Assembly: GCA_937981355.1 (NCBI GenBank)
Contig: CALJPD010000019.1
Coordinates: forward strand, 44,280-108,279
Length of the DNA: 64,000 bases
From: an uncultured Candidatus Saccharibacteria bacterium
GTDB taxonomy: Bacteria; Patescibacteriota; Saccharimonadia; Saccharimonadales; Saccharimonadaceae
Direction: 5' to 3'
Position 1 is the first letter of the stretch. Each line of letters opens with the position of its first letter. Of the stretch, positions 26,323-35,478 are shown piece after piece. The notes beneath the pieces were generated by a model. The model ran no database searches and had not been told where the DNA came from. It saw nothing but the letters and a program-made list of their open reading frames with translations. A program made the translations under genes and the position numbers.

Positions 26323-26763
26323 TTATTGCCCTTGGTTGGCACCGATGTTGACGACGACGAAGTTGACAAGTGCGTAAGCGATGATCGCGACGACAAGGCC
26401 AACGATGGCGTACATAATAGTATTCTTGGCGCCAGTGACGGCGTTTGAGTCACCGTTTGACACAGTGTAGCGCACACCACCAATCACAATCATGATAACG
26501 GCGACCGCACCAACAATAAAGAGAATCACGTTGACGACTGTTTGGAAAATACCAGTACCTTCAGTACAGCCCTCTTTTTCAGTTCCGAAGAGACAGCTTA
26601 CCTGGTCACTTCCATGTGCAGAGCTAACACCTTTTTTGAGCCCAAGGCCGCTATCGGCTGCCGCTGCTGCCCCCACGTGTGGAGCTACCAGCCCAGCAAC
26701 ACCTGCAGCCAGCATTGGCACGGCGAGGAGTGTAAGCATAGCTTTTTTGATATTGATTTTCAT
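26323..26763 (-). CDS. T4SS-type pilin-like protein, sixth gene of cluster
   Basis: 146 residues: signal peptide (about 1-33), a loop with two Cys (SCLFGTEKEGC), TM1 (about 74-97), GGVRYTVSNGDSNAVTGAKNTI, and TM2 (about 112-138). Closest to the genes at 18552 and 26917, which share the GGIRY..S.G.S...GAKNTI core. Ribosome site AAGGAT. It lies 153 nt downstream of its neighbour, so it could have its own promoter, and it ends at the cluster terminator. Confidence 0.87.
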   Translation of the reverse strand: MKINIKKAMLTLLAVPMLAAGVAGLVAPHVGAAAAADSGLGLKKGVSSAHGSDQVSCLFGTEKEGCTEGTGIFQTVVNVILFIVGAVAVIMIVIGGVRYTVSNGDSNAVTGAKNTIMYAIVGLVVAIIAYALVNFVVVNIGANQGQ

Positions 26764-26916
26764 TGTCGTATCCTTTCTATTGGCATTAGTACCATCTTGT
26801 ACTATCTGTACTATCTATATATACCAAAAATTTGCCAAAATGTTAAGAGTTAACGGAGAAAATCCCAAAAAAGAGCCTATTTTACTGCAGAATGCAAGCG
26901 GAGTGGGCAGTAGTAG

Positions 26917-27369
26917 TTAAACGTAATTATATTGGGCGGTAGGGGTGGATTGGCCACCACCACTCACGAGGTTGTCAACGACGAAGTTGACCATAGCATA
27001 GGCAAGAATAGCCACAACGAGGCCAACAATAGCGTACAGAATGGTATTCTTGGCGCCTTGGATGCCATTGGAATCACCATTGGATGTGGTATAGCGAATG
27101 CCACCGACGACGATCATGATGACGGAGATAGCACCAAGCGCAAAGAGCATGATATCGATGATGCTTTTGATAGCCGAACCGATATTAATTTGATTGTTGT
27201 CTCCACCAGCACCTCTAATACCTTCCTTAACCTTTTCTTTTGCTGTGGTGCTTGCGGCAAAGGTGTGGATTGGCGATGGTGCTGCAGCGCTGATAGATGG
27301 AGCAAGAGCACCAGCTACAACAGTAGAACAGATGCTTGCACTGAGAAGTAATTTTGTAAAGGTGTTCAT
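26917..27369 (-). CDS. T4SS-type pilin-like protein, fifth gene of cluster
   Basis: 150 residues: signal peptide (about 1-29), polar mature N-terminus, TM1 (about 65-88), GGIRYTTSNGDSNGIQGAKNTI, TM2 (about 103-128), and a Gly/Gln/Tyr tail. Ribosome site AAGGAG; 16 nt after the previous gene. Two membrane helices joined by a short basic loop are the VirB2/TrbC pilin plan. Confidence 0.88.
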   Translation of the reverse strand: MNTFTKLLLSASICSTVVAGALAPSISAAAPSPIHTFAASTTAKEKVKEGIRGAGGDNNQINIGSAIKSIIDIMLFALGAISVIMIVVGGIRYTTSNGDSNGIQGAKNTILYAIVGLVVAILAYAMVNFVVDNLVSGGGQSTPTAQYNYV

Positions 27370-27385
27370 TGTATTATATCTCCTT

Positions 27386-27820
27386 TTATGTTATCGATAG
27401 GTTATCAGTGATCCAGTTAACGATACTGTAGGCAAGAATAGCCACAACGAGGCCTGCTACTGCATAGAGAATGGTATTGCGTGCAGCTTTGACCGCTTGT
27501 GGGTCGCCGCTAGCTAGCGTAAAGCGAAAGCCTGCATAGACAATCATAAGGGCAGAGACACCACCGAGAACAACGAGAGCGATATTAATACCACGCGTGA
27601 CGATTACCATTGGAGTAAGTGCGCTGCTTTGTGCACTTGAGGTAACGGCATGACAAGCATCATTGCCATCGCCATCTGTGGCTTTGTCGCATGCATCATC
27701 TTGTGAGAGTTTGCCGTTGAGATCAACACGTGCATGGGCAGGTGGTGAATAGACAAGAGCAATGCCAAACAGAAGTATTACACCAACAAGACAAAGAATC
27801 CGCTGGAGAGATAAGTTCAT
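27386..27820 (-). CDS. T4SS-type pilin-like protein, fourth gene of cluster
   Basis: 144 residues: signal peptide (about 1-31, ending AHA), a Cys pair in the mature N-terminus (DDACDKATDGDGNDACH), TM1 (about 75-98), YAGFRFTLASGDPQAVKAARNTI, and TM2. Its core keeps the family spacing with variant residues (AARNTI for GAKNTI). Its ATG overlaps the upstream stop by one base (TAATG), so translation is coupled. Confidence 0.86.
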   Translation of the reverse strand: MNLSLQRILCLVGVILLFGIALVYSPPAHARVDLNGKLSQDDACDKATDGDGNDACHAVTSSAQSSALTPMVIVTRGINIALVVLGGVSALMIVYAGFRFTLASGDPQAVKAARNTILYAVAGLVVAILAYSIVNWITDNLSIT

Positions 27821-28110
27821 TAGAAGACTCCGTTTAAAACAGTGTTAGTGATAACAAAAGCAAAGAGGACAACGGCAAGACCAATGATAGCACCAAGCAG
27901 AGTGTTCTTAGCGCGACTTACTTGGCTTGGGTCGTCTTGTGATATGGTGTACATGAAGCCTGCGACAATGATAACAATGACAGCAACAACACCAGCCCAA
28001 ATATAAGCGGTATTAAGAATGTTTTGGATAATGCTTGAGTCGTTTGCAGAACTTTGGTAGTTAATGTCTTTTGCACTAATACCTTTGAGTGTCGAAAATA
28101 TACGCCACAT
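27820..28110 (-). CDS. short T4SS-type pilin-like protein, third gene of cluster
   Basis: 96 residues, the shortest member, without an obvious cleavable signal peptide. A polar N-terminus is followed by TM1 (about 33-55), MYTISQDDPSQVSRAKNTL, and TM2. It starts directly after the stop of the upstream gene (TAA then ATG). The missing signal suggests a minor subunit, an assembly factor, or insertion by its first helix. Confidence 0.8.
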   Translation of the reverse strand: MWRIFSTLKGISAKDINYQSSANDSSIIQNILNTAYIWAGVVAVIVIIVAGFMYTISQDDPSQVSRAKNTLLGAIIGLAVVLFAFVITNTVLNGVF

Positions 28111-28515
28111 TTAGAGAACCCCCGCTACCATATCAACGATTGCTGCTGCAGAGATTGCAATGACAAGGCCAATAAGGGCATCACGAATCGTGTTTTTTGC
28201 TCCAGCCATTGCATCAGGGCTACCAGTGCTTACCATATACATATAGCCACCTTTAATGATAAAACCAACAGCAACATAGGCAACAATAACCATTGCGGCC
28301 TGAAGGATGTTGAGAGCGATCGTGAGAATCATCGTCTGGATAGCTGTCTCTTTGATGGAACTACAATCACTAGGGTCTTGGAGGCCACGATACCAGGCGG
28401 GCATACCAAGGAAGCTTGGTGGTGAACAGGGGGCAGCAGCATGGACTGGAGAGGCAAGTATAAAGGAAAAAACTGCAGCAACAGTAAACCCAAAAGTAGC
28501 AAGACGGCGAATCAT
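28111..28515 (-). CDS. T4SS-type pilin-like protein, second gene of cluster
   Basis: 134 residues: signal peptide (about 1-26, ending HAA), two Cys in the mature N-terminus (APCSP, SDCSS), TM1 (about 62-85), GGYMYMVSTGSPDAMAGAKNTI, and TM2. The start lies inside the upstream stop (ATGA overlap at 28512-28515), with a GGAGGA site inside the upstream gene. Confidence 0.85.
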   Translation of the reverse strand: MIRRLATFGFTVAAVFSFILASPVHAAAPCSPPSFLGMPAWYRGLQDPSDCSSIKETAIQTMILTIALNILQAAMVIVAYVAVGFIIKGGYMYMVSTGSPDAMAGAKNTIRDALIGLVIAISAAAIVDMVAGVL

Positions 28516-28904
28516 CGGAGGATTCCTCCTGGCACGAGAAAGTTGAGCACAATACCCATGACTGCATACGCTAAAATACCGATAACAACATTAGTAATAA
28601 CTGTCTTGGCCTGGGCTGTCTTGTTAGCGTCGCCACTGGCGGTAGAGTAGAGGATGCCAGCATAAATAAGTGCACCAACGGCTGCAATACCGACTCCGAT
28701 ATTCATAATCTTTAGAATGCCAATGAGTAAGTTAGAGATATTGTCCTCTCCCTTATCTTTTGGAGAGGCCTCCTGGGAGCAGCTTACGCCTGTAAAATCA
28801 ATGATACCACAGCCGCCACCAGCTGCTGCCACTGGCGCAGTATTAGCAGCGCCAAGACATAGCACCGCACTCAGCCCCAAAATCAATCGCTTATATTTCA
28901 TCAT
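28512..28904 (-). CDS. T4SS-type pilin-like protein, first gene of cluster
   Basis: 130 residues: signal peptide (about 1-28), two Cys (GGCGIID, VSCSQ), TM1 (about 60-85), and TM2 (about 100-125). The linker is diverged (YSTASGDANKTAQAKTVI). The start is ATG at 28904 or the adjacent 28901, with AGGA upstream. An upstream TATACA box lies in the spacer shared with the divergent VirB6-like gene. It leads a leftward, partly overlapping run of six genes, so the products are made together. Confidence 0.84.
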   Translation of the reverse strand: MMKYKRLILGLSAVLCLGAANTAPVAAAGGGCGIIDFTGVSCSQEASPKDKGEDNISNLLIGILKIMNIGVGIAAVGALIYAGILYSTASGDANKTAQAKTVITNVVIGILAYAVMGIVLNFLVPGGILR

Positions 28905-29043
28905 ACTATTCCTACGCTGTAGTGTATACGATACGAGCGGTGTTGTAAAGACTGGGGTAGAGGCGGGAGAGCCGGTCGAGCTTTGAGCTGTAGGCAACAA
29001 AAACTTGACCACTGTGCTATATTATGCTAATGTCGAACAAGAC

Positions 29044-31986
29044 ATGAACAGAGCGTGGCGAGTGGTTGCGCGGGCGAGGGGTTGTCTGCGGCAATATACG
29101 GGGTGGCTGGCACTACTAGTGACGGCGCTGTTCGGGCTCGCGCTCGCTACTCCTGTGCCAGTGCATGCTGCTGAGACGGCGCAGCGCCAAGGTGAGGATC
29201 TCGTCTTTCGTAATAACACATTCAAGTCACACCAGGCTAGCAACGAAGAACTAACGGCGCGTGGCCTGCCCACTGGTGTACACCTCTACGAATACACGCC
29301 AGCATCAGATCGACGCCAGACCATTATTTTTCCCAATGGCACTGATCCGCTGCGTGCAAAAGAAGCGACGTACGTGGAGTATGCTTTCGTCGAGCCAAAT
29401 ATATATAACAAGCTGGGTGATGCGAGCGCTATTACTATCTCGGGGCAGCAGGAAGCCGCGCCACAAAACAACCAAAATAATGACGCCCAGGCAGGACAAA
29501 ACGCCCAAAATAATGGTAATGACCAAAACGGCCAGGCGGCAGGAAACGACAAGAACAACAATCAAGGTGACAACCAACCCCAAGACAAACCCGCTGAGCA
29601 AGCAGATAAAGATGATGGTGCCACGACCAGTTGTAGTGGCACAGCGCTGGGTAGTATTGGCTGGATTGTCTGCCCGGTGAGTAACTTCATGGCGTGGATT
29701 ACCGACCAGCTCTACCAGCAGGTGGCGCAGTACTTGGCGGTGCAGCCGCTGCAGTCCAGTGGTGATGGCACACTCTTTCGCTTTTGGGCGATCATGCGCG
29801 ACTTGGCCAACATCGCCTTTATCATCGTCTCGCTCATCGTAATTTATTCGCAAGTTACCAGTGTTGGTATTAGCAATTATGGCATCAAGAAGATGTTTCC
29901 GCGCCTTGTCGTGTCAATTATCGTTGTCAATATGTCGTTTTGGCTGTGTGCGGCGGCGATCGATATTTCGAACATACTGGGCTTTCAGCTGCAGCAGCTG
30001 TTTGTCAATATTGCCTCGACGGTCAATGGGGCGGATTATAACACGCTTAACAAAATTACGTGGCCTAATGTCATGAGTGCTCTGCTGACGGGTAGCGCTG
30101 GTGCAGTGGGTGCGGTGGTGGGGGTGAGTGCACTGGTGGGCGCGACCGATGGAGCGCTGGCGATGGCTATTCCGCTGCTGGTCGGTGTGCTGCTGGCGGT
30201 TATCATCGCTGCGGTGATTATTGCGGCGCGTCAGGCGCTCATCACGATTCTTGTTATCATCTCGCCCTTTGCCTTTTTATTACATGTACTGCCTAGTACA
30301 GAGAAGTATTTTGATAAGTGGAAGGATCTCTTTATGACGATGATGCTGATGTTTCCGCTGATGTCGATATTGTTTGGTGGGTCGCGCCTGGCAGGAGTGG
30401 CTATCCTGACTAATGGTAAGGATGCGAATAATCTCAACCTCATCATCCTTGGCTTGGCAGTGCAGGTGGTGCCACTGGTGCTAACGCCCTTTGTGGTGCG
30501 GATGAGTGGCTCGCTGCTAGGGCGGCTGGGCGCGATTATGAATGATCCGCGGCGTGGCATTGTCGACCGAACGCGGACTTGGGCGCAGCAGCGGGCAGAC
30601 CTGCGCAAATCGCGCGTGCTGGCTGGTGATGCGCAGCGCAACTGGCTGGGTAATGCAGCGCGGCGCCGGGCTCTTAAAAAGCGCGCTATTCAGCAGCGAA
30701 CCGATGCTTATACGAAGCGCTTTGAAACAATGGCCGACTTATCGGCAGTGGGGCGGAGCAACGATGAATATAACCGCTACACCGACCTGCGTGGCAAGGA
30801 GGGAGCAGCGCGGCGCGACCGAGCCTGGAACGCGCGCCTCTTGCAGGATGATGAACTGAAGCAGCGGGCGCTCAATACCCAACTCACCTCTGATGAAGCC
30901 AAGAATGCCGCCCATAAGCTGGATACACTCTACGATGAGCTGAAGCTTGGCGGTGAGGTACCAGCTGGCTTGAGCCATGGTCTGGGGCGGCGCGCTTATG
31001 CAGCGGCCGAAGTGGGTGCGCTAACGGAGATCCGCAGTGCGATGGCGCAGCGCGAAGTACGGGCGAAGATCGACCGTGAGCTCCTCGCCGATGGGGCAGT
31101 GGCCAATGCCGATGGTGTGGTGCTGCGTGATGGCGATGGCATTGCCTTGCGTCGCCGGATGGTCGATGGCCAGACGCTACAAGACTACGCCACGGGGGTA
31201 GGGCATAAGAACTTGATGGTAGCCGGCCAGACGGCGCGGCTGCGCAAGGAGTTTGGTGAGCATGTTGCGGCCGAAGACCAGCTGATGCGCCACTTCAAGC
31301 TCAACAGCAACCAATGGCAAGCTATGGCTGCCACTGGCGATACTGCCATCACCCTCACCGATGCCAGTGGCAACCAGCACACCTTCCGGGCAGATAATGA
31401 ATATGTGAAGGAGGCAGCCATCGAGCACCAGTTCCGCGCTGGCTCGGCTGGCCAAAAGCGCGAGATCATCCGCGAGACTGGCCGCGAGATCGAATATGTG
31501 GCAGACGACGGCACGGTGCAGGTGCGTCAGGGGTACAACTACGATGCGCGCGCCACTGTCTCGGCTGAGGCGGTGGCCTCTGGGGTGGCAAGTGCGGTGC
31601 CATTTGTGAATGACGCGACGTACGATGCAATCTTGCGCGGCGAATACAACGGTGCGGCTGCTGAGAAGATGCACTCACTGCGTCAGGTCTTTGAGGGACG
31701 GCTCAAGGCAGAAAACTTCGCAGGGGCAAATGATGGCGCGCTAGAGCTGATCTACAGCATCCCTGACTTGCCCGACTACCAGCAGATCAAAGACTCGTAT
31801 CTTCGCACCCTCTCGCCCGAGAAGCGTGCTGCCATCGAGCCGACTTTTGACCAAGCTTATGCTGAGCGCCACCAAGCCCTTCGCCACGATGCTTACCGCA
31901 TTCTCAACACTCCAGAGCTCCGCCGCAATACCAATGCCGCCAACCGTGCTGTGTATGAGCGATATGCAGAGCGGCCACAGGAGTAG
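29044..31986 (+). CDS. large VirB6/TrbL-like membrane protein of a T4SS-type apparatus
   Basis: 980 residues. Signal or first helix (about 18-42) and an extracytoplasmic domain to about 125. A Gln/Asn/Asp-rich linker (about 135-190). A hydrophobic core of six or more helices (about 205-490), with motifs such as ISPFAFLLHVLPSTEKYFDKWKDLF that recall VirB6/TrbL. A long charged Arg/Ala/Asp/Glu-rich cytoplasmic tail (about 500-980). Start at 29044, because TGC-TATATT (29015-29023) lies just upstream. Divergent from six pilin-like genes, which supports a joint role in a secretion or attachment structure. No VirB4 ATPase lies in the window. Confidence 0.85.
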   Translation: MNRAWRVVARARGCLRQYTGWLALLVTALFGLALATPVPVHAAETAQRQGEDLVFRNNTFKSHQASNEELTARGLPTGVHLYEYTPASDRRQTIIFPNGTDPLRAKEATYVEYAFVEPNIYNKLGDASAITISGQQEAAPQNNQNNDAQAGQNAQNNGNDQNGQAAGNDKNNNQGDNQPQDKPAEQADKDDGATTSCSGTALGSIGWIVCPVSNFMAWITDQLYQQVAQYLAVQPLQSSGDGTLFRFWAIMRDLANIAFIIVSLIVIYSQVTSVGISNYGIKKMFPRLVVSIIVVNMSFWLCAAAIDISNILGFQLQQLFVNIASTVNGADYNTLNKITWPNVMSALLTGSAGAVGAVVGVSALVGATDGALAMAIPLLVGVLLAVIIAAVIIAARQALITILVIISPFAFLLHVLPSTEKYFDKWKDLFMTMMLMFPLMSILFGGSRLAGVAILTNGKDANNLNLIILGLAVQVVPLVLTPFVVRMSGSLLGRLGAIMNDPRRGIVDRTRTWAQQRADLRKSRVLAGDAQRNWLGNAARRRALKKRAIQQRTDAYTKRFETMADLSAVGRSNDEYNRYTDLRGKEGAARRDRAWNARLLQDDELKQRALNTQLTSDEAKNAAHKLDTLYDELKLGGEVPAGLSHGLGRRAYAAAEVGALTEIRSAMAQREVRAKIDRELLADGAVANADGVVLRDGDGIALRRRMVDGQTLQDYATGVGHKNLMVAGQTARLRKEFGEHVAAEDQLMRHFKLNSNQWQAMAATGDTAITLTDASGNQHTFRADNEYVKEAAIEHQFRAGSAGQKREIIRETGREIEYVADDGTVQVRQGYNYDARATVSAEAVASGVASAVPFVNDATYDAILRGEYNGAAAEKMHSLRQVFEGRLKAENFAGANDGALELIYSIPDLPDYQQIKDSYLRTLSPEKRAAIEPTFDQAYAERHQALRHDAYRILNTPELRRNTNAANRAVYERYAERPQE

Positions 31987-32045
31987 AAGAGTACACAAAA
32001 AATGCTCCGCGTGATGCGCGGAGCGTGAGTGATATAAAGAGAGAA

Positions 32046-32696
32046 TTAACTTTCTTGTATTGCCTTGGCTTCTTTCAGAACTATCTCAGTTTTTTTAAAG
32101 CGGGAGAGTGCTTTCTCTCCTATGCCATGTGCAGTAAGTCCTAAGCCACTGCCGACAAGTGCGATACCAAGTCCTTCTATCGATTGTAGCATTGCTTCTT
32201 GCGCTCTTTGGCGCTTCAGATTTGCAACATCTGCAGGGTCGGTTACTTCTGTGGTGTTTGGTGCTTCAATAACAACTGTAGGGAAGTTTGATGATTCATC
32301 AGATTCCCACCTAAGATCATAGCCAGTAGTAGCTTCTATTGCCGCCAAAGCAGATATACCAACACCAGCAAAAGTTAACCCAATACCAACACGCCGTGCG
32401 AGTCGACCAAGCTGCGATAGTTCCTTGCCTCTCCTAAAGAGTGATTCGGCATAGGCTTGCTTGATTGTTTTCTGGACTGAAGGGTCTGCATATCCATTGG
32501 TTGCAATTTCCGGGCTTGCTGGTGTCTCGAAGCGGGCGGTTGGTGGGGTACATGGGTAGCTTGTCGTCTGAGCGGTAGGGAAGATAGCGGTTGGGCTGTC
32601 ATCGCCTTTGGCTTATTTGGTACCAGCGAGGGCCGACATGGGCAGTGCGGTTGCGAGGTCAACTGGATTAGCCTCATAGGGTTTTCTACCGGGCAT
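32046..32696 (-). pseudogene. small membrane protein gene interrupted by an in-frame TAA
   Basis: The ATG at 32696 has an AAGGAG site 8 nt upstream and a good promoter. The frame runs 27 codons to a TAA at 32613-32615. It then continues in the same frame as coherent coding sequence to a second stop at 32046-32048 (217 codons in all). The downstream part has a Pro/Thr-rich linker and two hydrophobic segments (around RVGIGLTFAGVGISALAA and LGIALVGSGLGLTA). Either a recent nonsense mutation, a base-call error, or stop readthrough. Family not recognised. Confidence 0.7.
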
Positions 32697-32742
32697 TGTT
32701 TTCTCCTTGTGATTACGAGAAGTTATTGTGTGCTATGCCCAT

Positions 32743-32772
32743 ATATTACGAGCTGGTGAGGTAGTTTGTCAA
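32743..32772 (-). promoter_or_regulatory. sigma70-type promoter of the interrupted gene
   Basis: On the minus strand TTGACA (32767-32772), 18-nt spacer, TAATAT (32743-32748). Confidence 0.72.
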
Positions 32773-32866
32773 GTGGGTGGGGCTTGGATAGCACATACCT
32801 CGCATCAACTAACCAATATGATGCGAGGTAGAGTGATTACTGAGCTTGTATTGTGGACTAATAAGT

Positions 32867-33253
32867 CTATTCGTGTGTTGGCAGTGGCGTTGGGATTGCT
32901 GTTGCAAGGTCTGGTGTGGCAGCGCCTGCGGCATGTTCTGGTGTTTTACCGGTGCATTCGGGGCTGTTGGGGACGACTGAAAGGCCGCCACCTGGGTTGG
33001 TATCTCTATAGACGAGATTTGGGCCGTCACATCGCTTTTCAACACGTGAGTTATCACTGTATACATCTGTCCATCCTTCACTATTAGCAGTGGCGGGTGC
33101 TGGCTTCTCTGCGCTTTCGTTACTTGAGCAGCCCGTTACACCAAACAGAGCGGCAGGCATTAACGCTGCCACAGCCACTCCTTTTTTGGCGGCTTGCAAT
33201 ACCGCGCTAGGTGTGGTTTTGTCCTCGTGAGTGGAGAAGTGTTCTCGTGTCAT
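32867..33253 (-). CDS. small lipoprotein
   Basis: 128 residues. Hydrophobic segment (about 24-40) ends in the lipobox-like FGVTGC with Cys42 as the likely lipidated residue, followed by SSNES. The mature part has two further Cys (KRCDG, PECTG) that may form a disulfide, then an Ala/Pro/Thr tail. The N-terminal extension before the hydrophobic segment is longer than usual for a lipoprotein signal. Extracellular, membrane-attached. Function not recognised. AAAGG upstream of ATG. Confidence 0.7.
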   Translation of the reverse strand: MTREHFSTHEDKTTPSAVLQAAKKGVAVAALMPAALFGVTGCSSNESAEKPAPATANSEGWTDVYSDNSRVEKRCDGPNLVYRDTNPGGGLSVVPNSPECTGKTPEHAAGAATPDLATAIPTPLPTHE

Positions 33254-33292
33254 GGTTTGACCTTTCTGGTGTATTATGTATCGATACTGTTA

Positions 33293-33321
33293 ATAGTAGA
33301 AAGAGTACGGGATTTTGTCAA
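33293..33321 (-). promoter_or_regulatory. sigma70-type promoter of the lipoprotein gene
   Basis: On the minus strand TTGACA (33316-33321), 17-nt spacer, TACTAT (33293-33298). Confidence 0.78.
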
Positions 33322-33429
33322 GGGGGTAAAATTTGAACCCAAAACCCACCGACCAAGCGGTGGATTATGAGGCACGAAACAGAGGTAATGTGCCAGTTTT
33401 TTGCTGTAATAGACTAGCACGCTGTGCTG

Positions 33430-34644
33430 CTACTTGCGGGTAAAGATCTCGCGCAGGCTGAGTTTGCGGCTGTACTCGAGTGCACCAAAGCGGAAGAGGC
33501 GCACGCCCATCATGATGGCGATGGCGGCACAGACGGCAAGGATGCTAATGCTAATGGCGGCGTCCATCGCACTGAGGTTGCCAATCGCGTTGCGCAGCAT
33601 GAGTGGGATGGGCGAGGTGAGTGGGAAGTAGGTGATGATCTTGCTTGGCAGCGCGTCTGGTGTGGAGATGAGCATGGCGGCGGCATAGAGCGGCGCAAAG
33701 AGCAGGATCATGATGGTAGCAAAGAAGCTCCCCGCTTCCTTAGCGGTTGGCACAGCAGCACCGATTGCCACCAACATGCCGGTGAAGAAGAGGAAGCTCG
33801 CGGCAAAGGCAAGGAAGCCTATCCCAATCCGCACGGGGTCGACTGCAATGTGCGAGAGGTCGACATCGGGCAGCTGCAGCTGGTCTTTGAAGAAGATATA
33901 GGCAATGAGCACCGGCAAAATAACGAGCAGCCCCTGAATAAACGCCAGGACGATGAGCGAGATAATCTTCCCGATGATGAGTGTGCGAGCGTGCACCGTG
34001 GTGAGGATCATCTCAATGACGCGGTTTTCCTTTTCCTCCGTTGTGCTGGTGAGCATTTGGTTGCCAAAGAAGCTAATGAGGAAGTAGAACAGCACCAAGA
34101 AAAGCCCAGGTAGGATCATCTCGTTGATGGCATTGTATTCTTTGCCATTTTTGTAGACGGTGTTCTTGGTGTTGACTTTATCTTGGATAACCATGCGCAC
34201 TGCTGGGCTGACTTCTGATTGGACAGAGTTAGAGAGTAGGCTGGTGGCGATGCCGCTGTAGCGGCCGTTGTCGAAGAGCCCAACGTCTTTACCATAGACT
34301 TCCACCCGTTCTTTGGCGATGTCTTTAGGGTAGTAGATGTAGGCGTCGAGCTTACCTTCTTGGACCCGCTTGATGGTGGCGTCTTTGTCTGCTGCAGCGA
34401 CAGGCTGAGCTTTGGTGGCGGCAAGCAGCTCTGGCTTGACGAGCTTCGATTCATCTGTGACGGCAAAGCTAAAGGCCTGCTTCTCAAGGTTCTTAGCAGC
34501 ATCGGCCGAGGCTTTATTAGAGAGAAATATAACGGCAAAGACCATGGCAAACACCAGCGGGAAGCTGATCGCCGCAAACCAAAACGACTTCTTCTTGAGC
34601 GAGCGAGTGATCTCGAAGCGGATGACGGTAGATAAATTATGCAT
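33430..34644 (-). CDS. ABC-2 type transporter permease (NatB/YhaP-like)
   Basis: 404 residues. First helix about 18-42, a large extracytoplasmic domain (about 45-165), then five to six helices. The sequence EEKENRVIEMILTTVHARTLIIGKII is typical of the NatB-like ABC-2 permeases. Start ATG at 34644 with AAGGAGG upstream. It follows the ATPase stop by one base, so both are coupled. Such pairs export Na+, small peptides or antibiotics. Substrate unknown here. Confidence 0.9.
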   Translation of the reverse strand: MHNLSTVIRFEITRSLKKKSFWFAAISFPLVFAMVFAVIFLSNKASADAAKNLEKQAFSFAVTDESKLVKPELLAATKAQPVAAADKDATIKRVQEGKLDAYIYYPKDIAKERVEVYGKDVGLFDNGRYSGIATSLLSNSVQSEVSPAVRMVIQDKVNTKNTVYKNGKEYNAINEMILPGLFLVLFYFLISFFGNQMLTSTTEEKENRVIEMILTTVHARTLIIGKIISLIVLAFIQGLLVILPVLIAYIFFKDQLQLPDVDLSHIAVDPVRIGIGFLAFAASFLFFTGMLVAIGAAVPTAKEAGSFFATIMILLFAPLYAAAMLISTPDALPSKIITYFPLTSPIPLMLRNAIGNLSAMDAAISISILAVCAAIAIMMGVRLFRFGALEYSRKLSLREIFTRK

Positions 34645-34645
34645 A

Positions 34646-35389
34646 TTAGTTGTCCTCCTTGCTGGGCTGGCTATAGACCTGGATGAAGATGTCGTCGAGC
34701 GATTGGCCGCCAAACTGCGCGCGCACCTCGGTTACTGTGCCGTAGGCATGAGCCACGCCATCTTTGAGCAGGAGGACGCGGTCGCACAGGCGCTCGACTT
34801 CGTCCATTTGGTGGGTGATCATGACCACTGTAGCGCCCTTGGCTTGGTGCTCCTCAATGATCTCCATCAGTAAGCGCCGGTTGACGGGGTCAAAGCCCTT
34901 GGTAGGTTCGTCGAGAATAATAAGCTCTGGGTCGTTGATAATGGTGATGCCGAGCTGAACTTTTTGTTGCTGGCCACCACTGAGCTTGTCGAGGCGGGTC
35001 TTGGCTTTGTTGGCCAGGCCAACTCGCTCGAGGAAGGCGAGTGACTTGCTGCGAGCTTCGCTGCGGCTCAGGCCCTTGAGCTGGCCAAAGTAGATCATCG
35101 TGTCGATGACACTCTCCTTCTTGTAGAGGCCACGCTCCTCTGGCAGATAGCCAAGCTTGACGTCGCCCGAGACGGAGTATGGCGTGCCATTGACGAGTAG
35201 CTTGCCACCAGTTGGTTGATATATGCCAAGGAGTGCGCGGATCGTGGTAGTCTTGCCCGAGCCGTTGCTCCCCAAAAACCCAAACGTCTCGCCGCGCTTG
35301 ACCTCAAAACTGAGATCGTCGATGACGCTGGTCTTGCCAAATTTCATTGAAAAATGGCTGACGGTGATAATAGAGTCTGTTGCTTCCAT
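34646..35389 (-). CDS. ABC transporter ATP-binding protein (NatA-like)
   Basis: 247 residues. Walker A GSNGSGKTT, signature LSGGQQQKVQLG, Walker B LIILDEPTKGFDPVN, switch MITHQMDEVERLC. The C-terminal extension of about 40 residues is like that of NatA/DrrA-type ATPases. Partner of the downstream ABC-2 permease, forming a two-gene export operon. Confidence 0.93.
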   Translation of the reverse strand: MEATDSIITVSHFSMKFGKTSVIDDLSFEVKRGETFGFLGSNGSGKTTTIRALLGIYQPTGGKLLVNGTPYSVSGDVKLGYLPEERGLYKKESVIDTMIYFGQLKGLSRSEARSKSLAFLERVGLANKAKTRLDKLSGGQQQKVQLGITIINDPELIILDEPTKGFDPVNRRLLMEIIEEHQAKGATVVMITHQMDEVERLCDRVLLLKDGVAHAYGTVTEVRAQFGGQSLDDIFIQVYSQPSKEDN

Positions 35390-35478
35390 AGTATAGTTGT
35401 AGCACGAGCAAGCTGTGGCGTAAAGAGGAGTGGTGGAGGGGATTAGTCGTTAATAGTTGCTTCTCAAGAGAACATAGT

